NCBI GenBank assembly: GCA_022432975.1
Contig: CM039512.1
Location: forward strand, 29,788,574 to 29,852,573
Source of the DNA: Begonia masoniana
Taxonomy: Eukaryota; Streptophyta; Magnoliopsida; Cucurbitales; Begoniaceae
Direction of reading: 5' to 3'
Length of the DNA stretch: 64,000 nt
A model generated the notes under the pieces. That model was not told the origin of the DNA and made no database searches. It saw only the letters and a list, made by a program, of their open reading frames with translations. Position numbers and translations under genes: made by a program. This document shows positions 33,638 to 45,600 of the stretch, one piece after another. Position 1 is the first letter of the stretch; each line of letters starts with the position of its first letter.

Positions 33638-35120
33638 TTAAATACAATAACATTACCATTTTTCCCTCTGAAAAATCTCGTTAATTCCGTTCTTCAACCG
33701 TTAAATTTGTATAAATTGCCCCTCACCTCACCCTCGGTCTAACTCCTCCACCGAAACTCCCGAGATATAATTAGTTAACCCAATAACCAACCTAACTTAA
33801 ATTAATTAAATTAACCTAAAAAAATCTGAGGTGTTACAAATGCAGAATTAAAACCATTCATAAAATTTTATCAATGATGAAGCCAACATAAATTATTCAA
33901 AATTTCCACCGAAATAATTTATGAAATATTCTCGAAAACTTGAAACATCCTAATTTAAATTTGTTCCTCAAACATTGCATTCTTCTATATGTTCACTTTC
34001 CTCTGGAAGGTTCTCAATAACAGTCAATTCTTCCTCAAATAAAAATTCACATATATTACAAAATTACAAACTATGAGAATAACACAGTAAGCGAAAACAT
34101 ATGCAGATACAAAATTAACATTTTTTTACAAATCCTGATTTAACAGTTACATACTAGTTCAGAACTTATTTTTCAACATTCGTTCATACTTAGTCATCTC
34201 ATTATCGTTCAGACGTAGTCATCTCATTTTTGTTCAATCTTAGTCATCTCATTATCGTTCAGAATTACATAATTTCTGTCAATTCTATCATATGCATACA
34301 CATACAAGATGTCCTACCAATTTTATCTTTTTATATAATTCTATGACAATATCTAAACATACGTGGTCAAATATCGGAATCATGTAATAAAATAATTATA
34401 ACAAAATAACATAGATTTTGTGATGTGGGCCGTTGTAATGCCCCCGAACCCACTCCTGCTCGGTGCGCTACTTGGCTCACTCTAACCCCGATGAAAACGA
34501 CGTTTAAAATAATTTTTATAAACCTCAAAACATAAAAAAAACGGACACAACAGAATTTAAAGCTAAGTCTCCCGAAGCTCTCTTATGTCATACCTAGCTG
34601 GCTAGACTCACTACTTTCCCTTAATTCTAACCGTTAAGTACGACGGCGTCCTCCCCGAAAATTTCGACAAAGTAACGCCTGAAAATAACGCCTCCAAAAT
34701 GCTAGGTACCTGCAAACGAATCAATCCTCAACCAGATCCAGAATACTCTTACTCAACTATCCACTCAACTATCCAGCATACGAAATCTCCAAATAGTAGT
34801 AAAGAGGGAAACTATAATACTAACATGCCTAAGTGAAGAAAAATCCACAGTATAGGGCGACACATCTGTAACGCCCCAAAATTTCGGTTATGGGTTTTGA
34901 GTTTTAGGTTTTTGGGTTTTCGCTCTTAGGGATATTTTTGTAAATGAGAAAATTAAGCCTGTTTTGTTAACGGGAAGTTTCGTTAGAACCCTAGAAATAA
35001 ATTGGAATATTTGGAGAAATAAGAAAATTTAGAGAAAACCGAATCGATAGGTTAATTGATGAGTTTACGCAAGAAATTTACAAAAAAAGGGCATTTAGGT
35101 AAATTTGAAGTCAAAATTGT

Positions 35121-35127
35121 TATAAAA
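35121..35127 (+). promoter_or_regulatory. TATA box in 5' LTR of element G
   Basis: TATAAAA 254 bp into the LTR, followed by a pyrimidine-rich stretch (CTCCTTTTCTTCTCTC) suited to a transcription start. The same box is at 42568-42574 in the 3' LTR. Donor-like CTCTAG|GTAAGT follows at about 35286. Confidence 0.6.
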
Positions 35128-35714
35128 CCGAAAACACCTCCTTTTCTTCTCTCATTTTCTCCTCCCTCCCTACGTGAAGCTCCTTGGCGATTCTTTCCCT
35201 CTTCCTCCACGTTTCTTTTCCGTCAAGCTTTCTCCTCCGTTCCGGTAATTTTCCTTCAAGTTTTTTTCCCCTAATCCATACTCTAGGTAAGTTCTACACT
35301 TTGGGTGTGTTTAGTAGTTGTTTTAAGGTTGATTTTTATTTAGGGTTTTGTGTAAAATTTCCAGATTTGTGGGAAAATCGATAGGATAGCGATTTTATGC
35401 CCATTAATGATACTATGGTTGTTATTCTGGTAGATTGGGTGATTTAATACGGTTGGGTTGGTGTTTATGATTAATTGTAGGTTGTTGGAAGGTGGTTGGA
35501 AGCCATGAATGGGGTTTTGAAATTTATGAGCGTGTAATGCTCGATGAAATGTCCAAGAGAAGTGAATTTAAGTTTTAGGAAAAATTGTCTTAGCATGAGT
35601 TGTCGTCTAGTTTCGATTTTGACAATTTAGAGTCGATATTAACGGCGTGTTATGAAAATGCCTTAGGTAACCCAAGCTCTCAAAGGACGGTGCTCGGCAT
35701 AGCTAGGACTCCAG

Positions 35715-36271
35715 GTAAGTGGTGTTAGGTTTTCGGCTCCTAAAGCCCTACATGATATCGATGTTAGGAATTAAATGTCTTAATGATATTTTCCTGATTT
35801 TGGGGTTCTAAAGTGTCGGGTAGACTAGGACGTTTCCTATGAGTAGTCGGTTAGGCTCGTTTATGTACGTTATGAATGTTTGGATGATTGTTTGGTAGTA
35901 CCATTCTTTATGTATCATGTTTTCTCCTTTAAGATTTAATGATATGTTCTTGCATGCACATTTTTAAGTAAACGAAGTAAAGTGATAATGTTAAGTAAAG
36001 TTGGAGGATGAGTAGGGCACAGAGCACGTTAATGGCAACTCAGGGCACGAAACTACGTTAATGGCAACTCAGGGCAAGTGTGTGGTCTACAGGGTAGACG
36101 GGGTGGCACCTGTGCCTACTCATGCCTAAAGATATATACGTATATGTTATGTAAAGTGAATAAATGAAAAAGGAATATGTTTTAAAAGAAAAATCATGCA
36201 TTATGTATACTCATGTTTTAGTGCACCCCTTTACTAAGCATTAGGCTTAATGTGTTTATCGTATGACGTAG
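35715..36271 (+). other. Candidate intron in 5' LTR of element G
   Basis: Donor CTCCAG|GTAAGT, a TTACTAAGC branch-like site at about 36232-36240, and acceptor GACGTAG|GTGATG. A short tandem repeat (TACGTTAATGGCAACTCAGG, two copies) at 36027-36077 lies inside. The 3' LTR has the same signals at 43162-43746 with three repeat copies. Splicing is inferred. Confidence 0.45.
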
Positions 36272-36318
36272 GTGATGAGAACGAAGGTGAGGAACCCCCT
36301 CCTGATGATCACGTGTAG
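36272..36318 (+). other. Candidate terminal leader exon in G 5' LTR (47 nt)
   Basis: Joined to the donor CCAG the frame reads PGDENEGEEPPPDDHV and stops. In the 3' LTR (43747-43793) the length is again 47 nt, with two substitutions in the peptide (E to D, P to L). Confidence 0.4.
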
Positions 36319-37588
36319 TTGGTTGATGGGCAGAGCTCGTGGCAACGAGATGTGTTTTGGGCTAGGCAAGAGAATCCGTGGGTGTGCTCCAAGTCATTTT
36401 GTGGTAAATAGGTGTGTATTAGAATGATATTGAACGATGTGATAGATTTTATAATGTATAGTGAAGTTTGATGTTTTGAGGATTTTATAGTGGAGGTAGG
36501 CTTGGAGTGGTGTTATTTTGAATGATTTTGTTTTTGGGAAAGTTTTAGGGATTCAGACGTTTATGGAGATGTTTATTTTGTGGATTAAATGAATTGTTGT
36601 TTAATGATTTTCGGTCTTTTAAACTGTAACGATACGCTCGGGTTTTAGAGCGACCCATGCAGTTGGTTTTTACGAAATTTAAATATGTGTTCGGGTATGT
36701 TTATGAGTCGGGACTTTCAGAGTTTTGAATATTTTGTGTTTAAAAAGTTTGGGGAAATGATTTTTTGAAAGTTTAAGGTGAAAGGTAAGAGTTTGGAAAG
36801 GAAAAATAGGCTAAGAAGAAGAAGAAGAAAGGAAGGTGGGCGTTGGTGGGCGCGCTGGCCAGGCGCTGGTGCGCGCTGGCCGGGAACGGCGCGGGGTGTG
36901 CGAGCTAGGTGTGCGCGCGGCGGGTGCGCTGGCGCGCGCCGGTGCGCAGCACCCAGGAGTTGCCCACGCGATCGATCATGTTGCGGCGCGATCGATCGGG
37001 AATTAGGATCATTTTTAGTTTGGAAACCCGAGCCGGCCCGATCGATCGGGGTTTGGGTGCGATCAATCGCATTTGGCACATGTTTGACACGTGAGGTTGG
37101 CGCTGAGAGCGCCCTGGCACGCACTGGGTGTGCGCGTTGCGCGCGCAGCAGTGGCAGGCGCGCGCGCGCCGTGTGCTGCGCGTGCGCACCGCAGGGCACC
37201 CATGTGCTTTTTCTTTATTTTCGACTTTTCAAAACATGCTTCGACCCGACCTTTTACGATACTTTTTAAATAAATTTTACGAGCAATCCCCACGTAGTTT
37301 AAAGAATTTTAAGGGCCCAAAAACCGAGCCGACGTTTTTCTAAAAAAGGATTTTTACCTCGTTTTAACAGTTTTAAAGTTGACGACTCTTATGCCTGTCA
37401 TGTTTAAGTTAAAGTTAGTCTATTTAGGGTTGATCGAGGCAGGTCATTTGTCTAGGTCAATTTTACTTTTAGGGCGTTGAGTAAAAGGAAAAAAAAAAAT
37501 TTTACGTGAGCCATTCAAGGGTTTAAGGTTATGATTACGTCATGGTTTGTCTGTGGCGGCCCTGACCAGGTTGTGGTCGTCACAGTTA

Positions 37589-37600
37589 TGGTATCAGAGC
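37589..37600 (+). other. Primer-binding site of element G
   Basis: TGGTATCAGAGC, perfect initiator tRNA-Met complement, four bases after the LTR. Confidence 0.9.
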
Positions 37601-37720
37601 GATTGAGTTTTAAAAGCGATTCTGAGGGTTGCTTGCCAAAACACACCGCCGCACGGGAACTCTCCATCGACTATAAGTGTTTAAGTCTAAGTATGATTCC
37701 TAGATATTTATATTGTTGTA

Positions 37721-39473
37721 TTGTCTAATGTGCCTAGGAAAGAGAAAATGCCGAGAGCACCCAGACAAGACGATGAAATCCCAAACAGCCAACTAATGGA
37801 AATAGTGCGTCAACAGTCCGAACAAATAGGAATCTTACTCAACAAGGATGGAAACGGTGGTGGACAGGGTAGTAATTCCTGTGAACTAAGTGGAGAGAGG
37901 TTCAGGCGTCTTAGGCCCCCAACTTTCGACGGACAGTCCTCGGATCCCACTAGTGCTGAAGAGTGGATCCACAAAAATTGAAAGCATGTTCACTTATGTG
38001 AAAGTAGAGGAAGCGGACAAGGTAACGTGTGCGGTGTTCAACCTGGAGAAGGATGCCGTGTTCTGGTGGGATTCAGTAATGGTCACTACGGATGTGGGGG
38101 TTATGACATGGAAGAGGTTCAAAACAATATTTTACAACAAGTATTTCAACTGCGCCCTTCGTGCCAACAAGAGGGCCGAGTTTTCTCAGCTACGCCAGAC
38201 GGGATTTGTGGCCGAGTACGTGCGCAGGTTTGAGTCATTGTCCAGATACGCAGGTATGATGGTCAGCGATGAGGAAGATAAAATATACCAGTTTGTTCAA
38301 GGTTTGAAATTGGAGATCTTGAAAGGGGTGAAAACGGCAGAAATTGAAGATATGCCGTATCATCGAGTTGTAGCCAAGGCCCTTGAGCTTGATGACATTG
38401 AAATGAAACTACAGCGGCAAAGAGAAGTGCTGAGGAGGTTTATTAGAGAAGTACAGCCACAGCAGAACCGAGGTTGGCAGCCACAACTACAACGTGGTGT
38501 CAAATGGGCGAATGAGGCACCTAGAGCTCAAGACAAAGGCAAACGCCCACAAGGGGCACCACTGGCTCCTTTGTTCCCGATCTGTCAGAAAAATTATCTG
38601 GGCAATTGTAAGTTGTATACGGGCCGATGTTTCAGGTGTGATAAGGTGGGGCATAAGGTCGTAGATTGTCTAGGTTCGGCCAAGAAACCCCCAGGCGGTC
38701 CTTCTAGAATCTTTGCTCTTATTGAAGATGAGGAAGCTGCTCGGCCTTCTGTTGTTTCAGGTATTGTTCTGGTTTGTAGAAATGCGGCTCATGTTTTAAT
38801 TGACACAGGGACAACTCATGATTTCATAGCACAGAAGTATGTAATTAAATGGAATCTAGACTTCGTCCTAGCTGATCGTGGTTATAGTGTTATGTTGCCC
38901 TCCGGGGAACATTTACATTCCGACCAAGCCATACAGGGAGAGGTTATATCTATTGGTGGTCGGCAGCTGTATGCGAACCTGATTGTCATAAGTATGAAGG
39001 GGTACAATGTAATCTTGGGCATGAATTGGTTGTTTCGGCATTATGCCTCAATCAATTGCCGGTCGGGTGTGGTAGATTTTAGACCCCCAAGTGGGGAGGG
39101 TTACTTCTTTCGAGCGACCCTCCGTTCGAGTAGGATGCCTCTAGTAACGTCGATGTGTGCCCTGCACTCGATAAAACCTAGATGTTTCAGTTTTATGGAA
39201 AGCATTGTAGATGTAAGCATGCAAGATGAATTAAAGTTATGTGAAATTCCGGTAGTTGATGGCCTTGAGGAAGTGTTCATGGACGAATTGCCTAGCTTGC
39301 CTGTGAATGCCCTATACTCGATGAAGTATGGATGTTTTGGATTTATAGCAAGCGTTGAGGAAGTAAATATGCGAAATGAGTTGAAGTTATGTGATATTCC
39401 GGTAGTTAAGGATTTTACAGAAGTGTTCCTGGACGAATTGCCCGGCTTGCCTCCAGATCGAGTTCACTATTGA
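37721..39473 (+). pseudogene. gag-protease of element G
   Basis: Begins MSNVPRKEKMPRAPRQ with a Gln-rich start. It continues FRRLRPPTFDG, EEWI, a one-base A insertion near 37975 that shifts the frame, then KIESMFTYVKVEEADKV, VFWWDSVM, FYNKYFNCALR and LRQTGFVAEYVRRFESL. The zinc knuckle CFRCDKVGHKVVDC is present. The protease has LIDTGTTHDFIAQ. The frame ends at 39473 after a small deletion in PPDR(E)EF. Between protease and reverse transcriptase, a 50-residue segment is present twice (39157-39306 and 39307-39456). Confidence 0.88.
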
Positions 39474-40977
39474 GATTATTTCTGGTTCGTCGCCAGTGTC
39501 CAAGAATCCTTATAGAATGGCACCAGTTTAACTGAAGGAGTTATATGTCCAGCTAAAAGAACTAACAGACAAGGGTTTTGTACGGCCGAGCGTTTCTCCT
39601 TGGGGCGCTCCGGTCTTGTTCGTGAAGAAGAAAGATGGTTCTTTGAGAATGTGCGTGGATTACCGAGAGCTGAACAAATTAACCATCAGAAATAAGTATC
39701 CGCTACCGAGGATTAATGACTTGTTTTACTAGTTGCATGGGGCCAGTGTGTTCTCGAAGATTGATTTATGGTCAGGATACCACCAATTAAAAATTAAGGC
39801 CGAGGATATACCAAAGACCGCTTTTAGAACACGATATGGGCACTATGAATTTAGGGTTATGTCTTTCGGTTTGACGAATGCCCCGGCAGCTTTTATGGAT
39901 CTCATGAACAGAGTGTTTCAGGAGTTTCTGGATAAGTTCGTGATAGTGTTCATAGATGACATTCTGATATATTCCCGAAATGACGAAGGGTACGCGAGGC
40001 ACTTGAGGGCTTTTTTGAATACGTTGAAGCGGCATCAATTGTATGCTAAGTTTTCCAAGTGCGGAGTTTGGCTGAATCAGGTGAACTTCTTAGGCCACGT
40101 AATTTTGAAAGAAGGAGTTTCAGTAGATCCGGCTAAGGTTCAAGCCGTGAAGGAGTGGCCTCAGCCGAGGAATGCGAGTGAAGTGCGAAGTTTTATAGGT
40201 CTGGCTGGGTATTATCGGAAGTTTATTGAAGGGTTTTCAATCATAGCCAAACCCCTGACAAATTTAACAAAGAAGGAAGTGAAATACGAGTGGTCTAAGG
40301 CATGTGAAGAAAGTTTTCAAACCTTGAAGCAAAAGTTGACCACAGCGCCATTGTTGATTGTGCCCGTGGAGAATGGAATATTCAGTATCTATTGTGACGC
40401 CTCCAAAGTAGGATTGAGATACGTATTGATGCAGGACGAAAAGTTGATTGCCTATGCCTCTAGGCAGTTAAAGACTTATGAGCAGAACTATTTGATGCAT
40501 GACTTAGAATTGGCAGCGGTAGTATTTGCGTTGAAAATATGGAGGCACTATCTTTATGGTCAAAAGTGTGTAGTGTTTTCAGACCATAAGAGTTTAAAGT
40601 ATCTTTTTACGTAGAAGGATTTAAACATGAGGCAAAGGAGATGGTTGGAATTTGTGAAGGATTACGACTTTGAAATCAAGTACCATCCAGGAAAGGCGAA
40701 TACGGTGGCAGACGCATTGAGTAGGATGCCTAAGACCAAGGAGTCAGTCGTTTGTTGTATGCCAGCTTCATTGAGAAAGGAGATTCAGAGGTGTGAACTC
40801 GAAGTAGTTTCAGAGCTTTCGGCCCTACTTGTTGACTTGACCATATGGCCTACTCTTTTGGACAAAATTAAGGACGCTCAACAGATGGACTCGGAAGAAA
40901 AGGAAGCAATTGTGACCAAGTTGACCGATGCATCTTCTGATTTCAGTTATTCGGAGGATGGCGTTATGAAGTTTTAG
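39474..40977 (+). pseudogene. Reverse transcriptase-RNase H of element G
   Basis: [13 protein letters not shown], stop, then [20 protein letters not shown], stop near 39730, [15 protein letters not shown] and catalytic [14 protein letters not shown]. RNase H follows with [18 protein letters not shown] and [10 protein letters not shown], stop near 40613, then [16 protein letters not shown]. The longest open part is 39733-40614. Stops mostly replace Gln, Glu or Trp-type codons by single changes. Confidence 0.88.
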
Positions 40978-42306
40978 GACCGTTGGTATGTTCCGAAGGA
41001 TGAAGAGTTGAGGAAGTTGATTTTGGCATAGGCACATTCATCATTCTTTTCAGTGCATCCGGGTAACACCAAGATGTACCGAGATCTGAAAGTGCTTTAT
41101 TGGTGGCCGAATATGAAGCGTGATGTGGCCAATTATGTACAGTCCTGCCTTGTCTGCCAAGAAGTTAAGGCAGAACACCAGAGGCCAGGTGGGATGTTAC
41201 AACCTCTACCGATTCCCGAGTGGAAGTGGGATCATATTGCAATGGATTTCGTAGTGGGATTACCAAGGACAACAAAAGGGCATGACAATATAGGGGTTGT
41301 AGTCGATAGATTGACAAAGACGGCTCATTTTTTACCTGTGAAGATGACCTACACGATGAATCAGTTTGCTGAGCTGTATGTTCAGGAGATTGTGAGGTTG
41401 CACGGGGTTCCTGTGTCAATAGTTTCTGACCGGGATCCCAGATTTACTTCGAGATTTTGGAAAGGTTTACAAGGCGCTATGGGTACTAAGTTAACTTTTA
41501 GCACGGCATTCCACCCACAGACTGACGGACAATCTGAAAGGATGATTCAGATACTTGAGGATATGCTGAGAGCGTGCGTGCTAGAGTTTCAAGCCTCATG
41601 GAGCCGGTATTTACCGTTGGTGGAATTTGCGTATAATAACAGTTATCAGTCCACGATTTATATGGCTCCGTACAAAGCACTGTATGGCAGAAAGTGTAGG
41701 TCGCCGCTATTTTGGGATGAAGTAGGCGAAGCTAAGTTGATTGGACAAGAAATATTACAACAACTATATGAGAAGGTCGCTCTTATCAGGCAAAGGATGG
41801 AAACTGCACAGAGTCACCACAAGAGCTATGCCAATCGAAGAAGAAGAAATTTGGAGTTTGTAGTTGGTGATGAGGTGTTTTTGAAAGTTTCACTGTTCAA
41901 AGGCGTGGTTTGCTTTGGTAAGAAAGGGAAGTTGAATCCACGGTTTGTTGGACCTTTCTCGATTACAGAGAAGATTGGAGCTACAGCGTACAAGCTTCAG
42001 TTGCCATTGTATATGGAGGGTGTACATAATGTCTTCCACGTGTCGATGTTGAGGAAATGTGTACGAGATCCGACGCACGTGGTAGAACCGATTAGTCTTG
42101 AGATACAGCCGACCTTAACTTACGAAGAGAGGCTAGTGCAAATTATGGAGTATGCTGTGAAATTTTTACGCAATAAATCAATCCCACTGGTTAAGGTGTT
42201 GTGGAGGAACCAAAACATAGAGGCAGCGACGTGGGAGCACCAACAGGATATGATGGACAGATATCCAGAGTTGTTCAGGTACAAAAATTTGGGAACAAAA
42301 TTCTAA
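40978..42306 (+). pseudogene. Integrase of element G with chromodomain-like end
   Basis: After stops at 40975 and near 41029 the frame 41053-42306 is open for 417 residues. It has the zinc-binding His/Cys part (SCLVCQ), catalytic [15 protein letters not shown] and DGQSERMI, then [26 protein letters not shown] and VLWRNQNIEAATWEHQQDMM, which is the chromodomain-like tail. Only the first His of the zinc finger lies before the stop. It ends just before the PPT. Confidence 0.9.
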
Positions 42307-42321
42307 ATAAGGAGGATAGGA
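42305..42321 (+). promoter_or_regulatory. Polypurine tract of element G
   Basis: AAATAAGGAGGATAGGA directly before the 3' LTR. Confidence 0.87.
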
Positions 42322-44935
42322 TGTAACGCCCCGAAATTTCGGTTATGGGTTTCGAGTTTTAGGTTTTCGGGTTTTCGCTCTTAGGGATATTTTTGTAAAC
42401 AAGCAAATTAAGCCCGTTTTGTTAACGAGAAGTTTCGTTAGAACCCTAGGAATAAATTGGAATATTTGGAGAAATAAGAGAGAAAACCGAATCGATATGT
42501 TAATTGATGAGTTTACGCAAGAAATTTACTAAAAAGGGCATTTAGGTAAATTTGAAGTCAAAATTGTTATAAAATCTAAAACACCTCCTTTTCTTCTCTC
42601 ATTTTCTCCTCCCTCCCTACGTGAAGCTCCTTGGCGATTCTTCCCCTCTTCCTACACGTTTCTTTTCCGTCAAGCTTTCTCCTCCGTTCCGGCAATTTTC
42701 CTTTAAGTTTTCTTCCCCTAATCCATACTCTAGGTCAGTTCTACACTTTGGGTGTGTTTAGTAGTTGTTTGAGGGTTGATTTTTATTTAGGGTTTTGTGT
42801 AAAATTTCTGGATTTGTGGGAAAATCGATAGGATAGCGATTTTATGCCCATTAATGATACAATGGTTGTTATTCTGCTAGATTGGGTGATTTAATACGGT
42901 TGGGTTGGTGTTTATGATTAATTGTAGGTTGTTGGAAGGTGGTTGGAAGCCATGAATTGGGTTTTGAAAATTATGAGCGTGTAATGCTCGATGAAATGTC
43001 CAAGAGAAGTGAATTTGAGTTTTAGAAAAAATTGTCTTAGCATGAGTTGTCGTCTAGTTTTGATTTTGACAATTTAGAGTCGATATTAACGGCGTGTTAT
43101 GAAAATGCCTTAGGTAACCCAAGCTCTCAAAGGACGATGCTCGGCATAGCTAGGACTCCAGGTAAGTGGTGTTAGGTTTCTGGCTCCTAAAGCCCTACAT
43201 TATATCGATGTTAGGAATTAAATGTCTTAATGATATTTTCATGATTTTGGGGTTCTAAAGTGTCGGTAGACTAGGACGTTTCCTATGAGTAGTCGGTTAG
43301 GCTCGTTTATGTACGTTATGAATGTTTGGATGATTGTTTGGTAGTACCATTCTTTATGTATCATGTTTTCTCCTTTAAGATTTAATGATATGTTCTTGCA
43401 CGAACATTTTTAAGTAAACGAAGTAAAGTGATAATGTTAAGTAAAGTTGGAGGATGAGTAGGGCACAGGGCACGTTAATGGCAACTCAGGGCACGAAACT
43501 ACGTTAATGGCAACTCAGGGCACGAAACTACGTTAATGGCAACTCAGGGCAAGTGTGTGGTCTACAAGGTAGACGGGGTGGCGCTTGTGCCTACTCATGC
43601 CTAAAGATATATATGTATATGTTATGTAAAGTGAGTAAATGAAAAACGAACATGTTTTAAAAGAAAAATCATGCATTATGTATACTCATGTTTTAGTGCA
43701 CCCCTTTACTAAGCATTAGGCTTAATGTGTTTATCGTATAATGTAGGTGATGATAATGAAGGTGAGGAACCCCTTCCTGATGATCACGTGTAGTTGGTTG
43801 ATGGACAGAGCTCGTGGCGACGGGATGTGTTTTGGGCTAGGCAAGAGAATTCGTGGGTGTGCTCCAAGTCATTTTGTGGTAAATAGGTGTGTATTAGAAT
43901 GATATTGAACGATGCGATAGATTTTATGATGTATAGTGAAGTTTGATGTTTTGAGGATTTTATAGTGGAGGTAGGCTTGGAGTGGTGTTATTTTGAATGA
44001 TTTTGTTTTTGGGAAAGTTTTAGGGATTCGGACGTTTATGGAGATGTTTATTTTGTGGATTAAGTGAATTGTTGTTTAATGATTTTAGGTCTTTTAAACT
44101 GTAACGATACGCTCGGGTTTTAGAGCGACACATGCAGTTGGTTTTTACGAATTTTAAATATGTGTTCGGGTATGTTTATGAGTTGGGACTTTCAGAGTTT
44201 TGAAGATTTTGTGTTTAAAAAGGTTGGGGAAATGATTTTTGGAAAATTTAAGGTGAAAGGTAAGAGTTTGGAAAGGAAAAATAGGGTAAGAAGAAGAAGA
44301 AGGGAAGGTGGGCGCGCCTTGGAGTTGCCCACGCGATCGATCGTGCCCGCGGCGCGATCGATCATGAATTAGGGTCATTTTTAGTCGGAAAACCCAAGCC
44401 GGCCCGATCGATCAGGCTTGAGGTGTGATCGATCGCGTTTGGCACGTGTTTGACACGTGAGGTTGGCGTTGAGAGCACCCTGGCGCACGCTGGGCGCGCA
44501 GCAGTGGCAGGCGCGCGCGCGCGTTATGTACTGCATGCGCGCACCGCAGGGCACCCATGTGCTTTTTCTTTATTTTCGATTTTTCAAAACATGCTTCGAC
44601 CCGATCTTTTACGATACTTTTTAAATATATTTTACGGGCGATCCCCACATAGTTTAAACAATTTTAAGGGTCCGAAAACAGAGCCGACGTTTTTCTGAAA
44701 AAGGATTTTTACCTCGTTTTAACGGTTTTAAAGTTGATGACTCTTATGCCCGTCATGTTTAAGTTAAAGTTAGTCTATTTATGGTTGATCGAGGTAGGTC
44801 GTTTGTCTAGGTCCGTTTTACTTTTAGAAAGTTGAGTAAAAAAAAAAAAAATTTACGTGAACCATTCGAGGGTTTAAGGTTATGATTACGTCATGGTGTG
44901 TCTGTGGCGGCCCTGACCGGGTTGGGGTCATCACA
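42322..44935 (+). repeat. 3' LTR of element G
   Basis: 2614 bp, TGTAACGCCCC to GGTCATCACA. Differs from the 5' LTR by an extra copy of the TTAATGGCAACTCAGGGCAC repeat and by loss of roughly 130 bp in the GC-rich part. Confidence 0.94.
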
Positions 44936-45135
44936 ACATCACCCTTAACTTAACTATAACTTTCCAAACATCAACCAAAAAGAGTTATGAATTCCCATCA
45001 TTTCCATAAACAGAAATCTACAATAAACTACCAAAATACAAAGCCCCACATCCCCCGAAGACCATGGTCGAGGCGCCCCGACAACTGCCCGCACCGGCAC
45101 ACCCTGTGCGTCTCTGACTGCTCCCAAGTCCAGGC

Positions 45136-45170
45136 TCACTCATTTGGCTCACCTGCAACCGCGTCGTTAC
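45136..45170 (-). other. Candidate terminal leader exon in F2 (35 nt)
   Basis: Minus strand TATGGTGTAG|GTAACGACG; the frame reads GNDAVAGEPNE then stops. Donor TCAG|GTAAGTAGTG at 45710. Shorter than the 47 nt seen in B, G, H and F1. Confidence 0.33.
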
Positions 45171-45289
45171 CTACACCATAGAACACACACACACGTAAGC
45201 TTACGCTTAGCAAGTAGGGGATAACAAATATAAACATGCACACACGACTCTCACACAACCATAACACACATCTTAGTCTAGCATGGCAC

Positions 45290-45600
45290 TACCCTATTTC
45301 CTAGTACACATCTAAGTCTCGTTCCCAAGATGCGTATCCACCCGAGTCTCGCTCCCGAGATGGCACTACCCTAATTACCTATTACACATATGAGTCTCGC
45401 TCCCAAAATGTGTATCCACCCGAGTCTAGCTCCCAAGATGGCACTACCCTAATTACCTATTACACATCTGAGTCTCACTCCCAAAATGTGTATCCACTCG
45501 AGTCTTGCTCCCAAGAGGGCACTACCCAATCACATCTGAGTCTCGCTCCCAAGATGCGTCTTCATCCGAGTCTCGCTCCCAAGATGGCCCTACACTACTC
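45290..45600 (-). repeat. Tandem repeat in F2
   Basis: About four units of roughly 73 bp with GAGTCTCGCTCCCAAGATG and GGCACTACCCTAATTACCTA. Lies inside the inferred intron 45171-45709. Confidence 0.87.

Larger units (their letters stand above)
29802..33838 (-). mobile_element. Solo LTR F1
   Basis: 4037 bp, TGTAACGCCCCGAAAACCC to TCTGAGGTGTTACA. Flanks are gatgc (29797-29801) and aatgc (33839-33843), a TSD with one mismatch. No PBS, PPT or internal region. The first 350 bp aligns with F2. It is inflated by tandem repeats. Minus orientation is inferred from the shared acceptor and donor motifs, so it is less certain. Confidence 0.83.
34867..37584 (+). repeat. 5' LTR of element G
   Basis: 2718 bp, TGTAACGCCCC to GTGGTCGTCACA. 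Contains a TATA box, the donor-repeat-acceptor block, and a very GC-rich stretch at 36840-37200 with several CGATCGATC motifs and GCGCGC runs. Arg/Ala-rich frames in that stretch are compositional. Confidence 0.94.
34867..44935 (+). mobile_element. Element G: Tekay-like Ty3/gypsy chromovirus
   Basis: 10069 bp, plus strand, perfect TSD acatc (34862-34866, 44936-44940). LTRs 34867-37584 and 42322-44935, PBS, gag, protease, reverse transcriptase, RNase H, integrase with chromodomain-like end, PPT. All domains are present, but pol carries frameshifts and at least five stops. The LTRs differ in several indels. Confidence 0.95.

Noticed and set aside
33474..33659. Poly-Leu frame
   Set aside because: Translation of the TAA microsatellite on the minus strand.
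36717..37343. Overlapping Arg/Ala/His-rich frames on both strands
   Set aside because: They lie in a GC-rich part of the G LTR where stops are rare; frames differ between the two LTRs.
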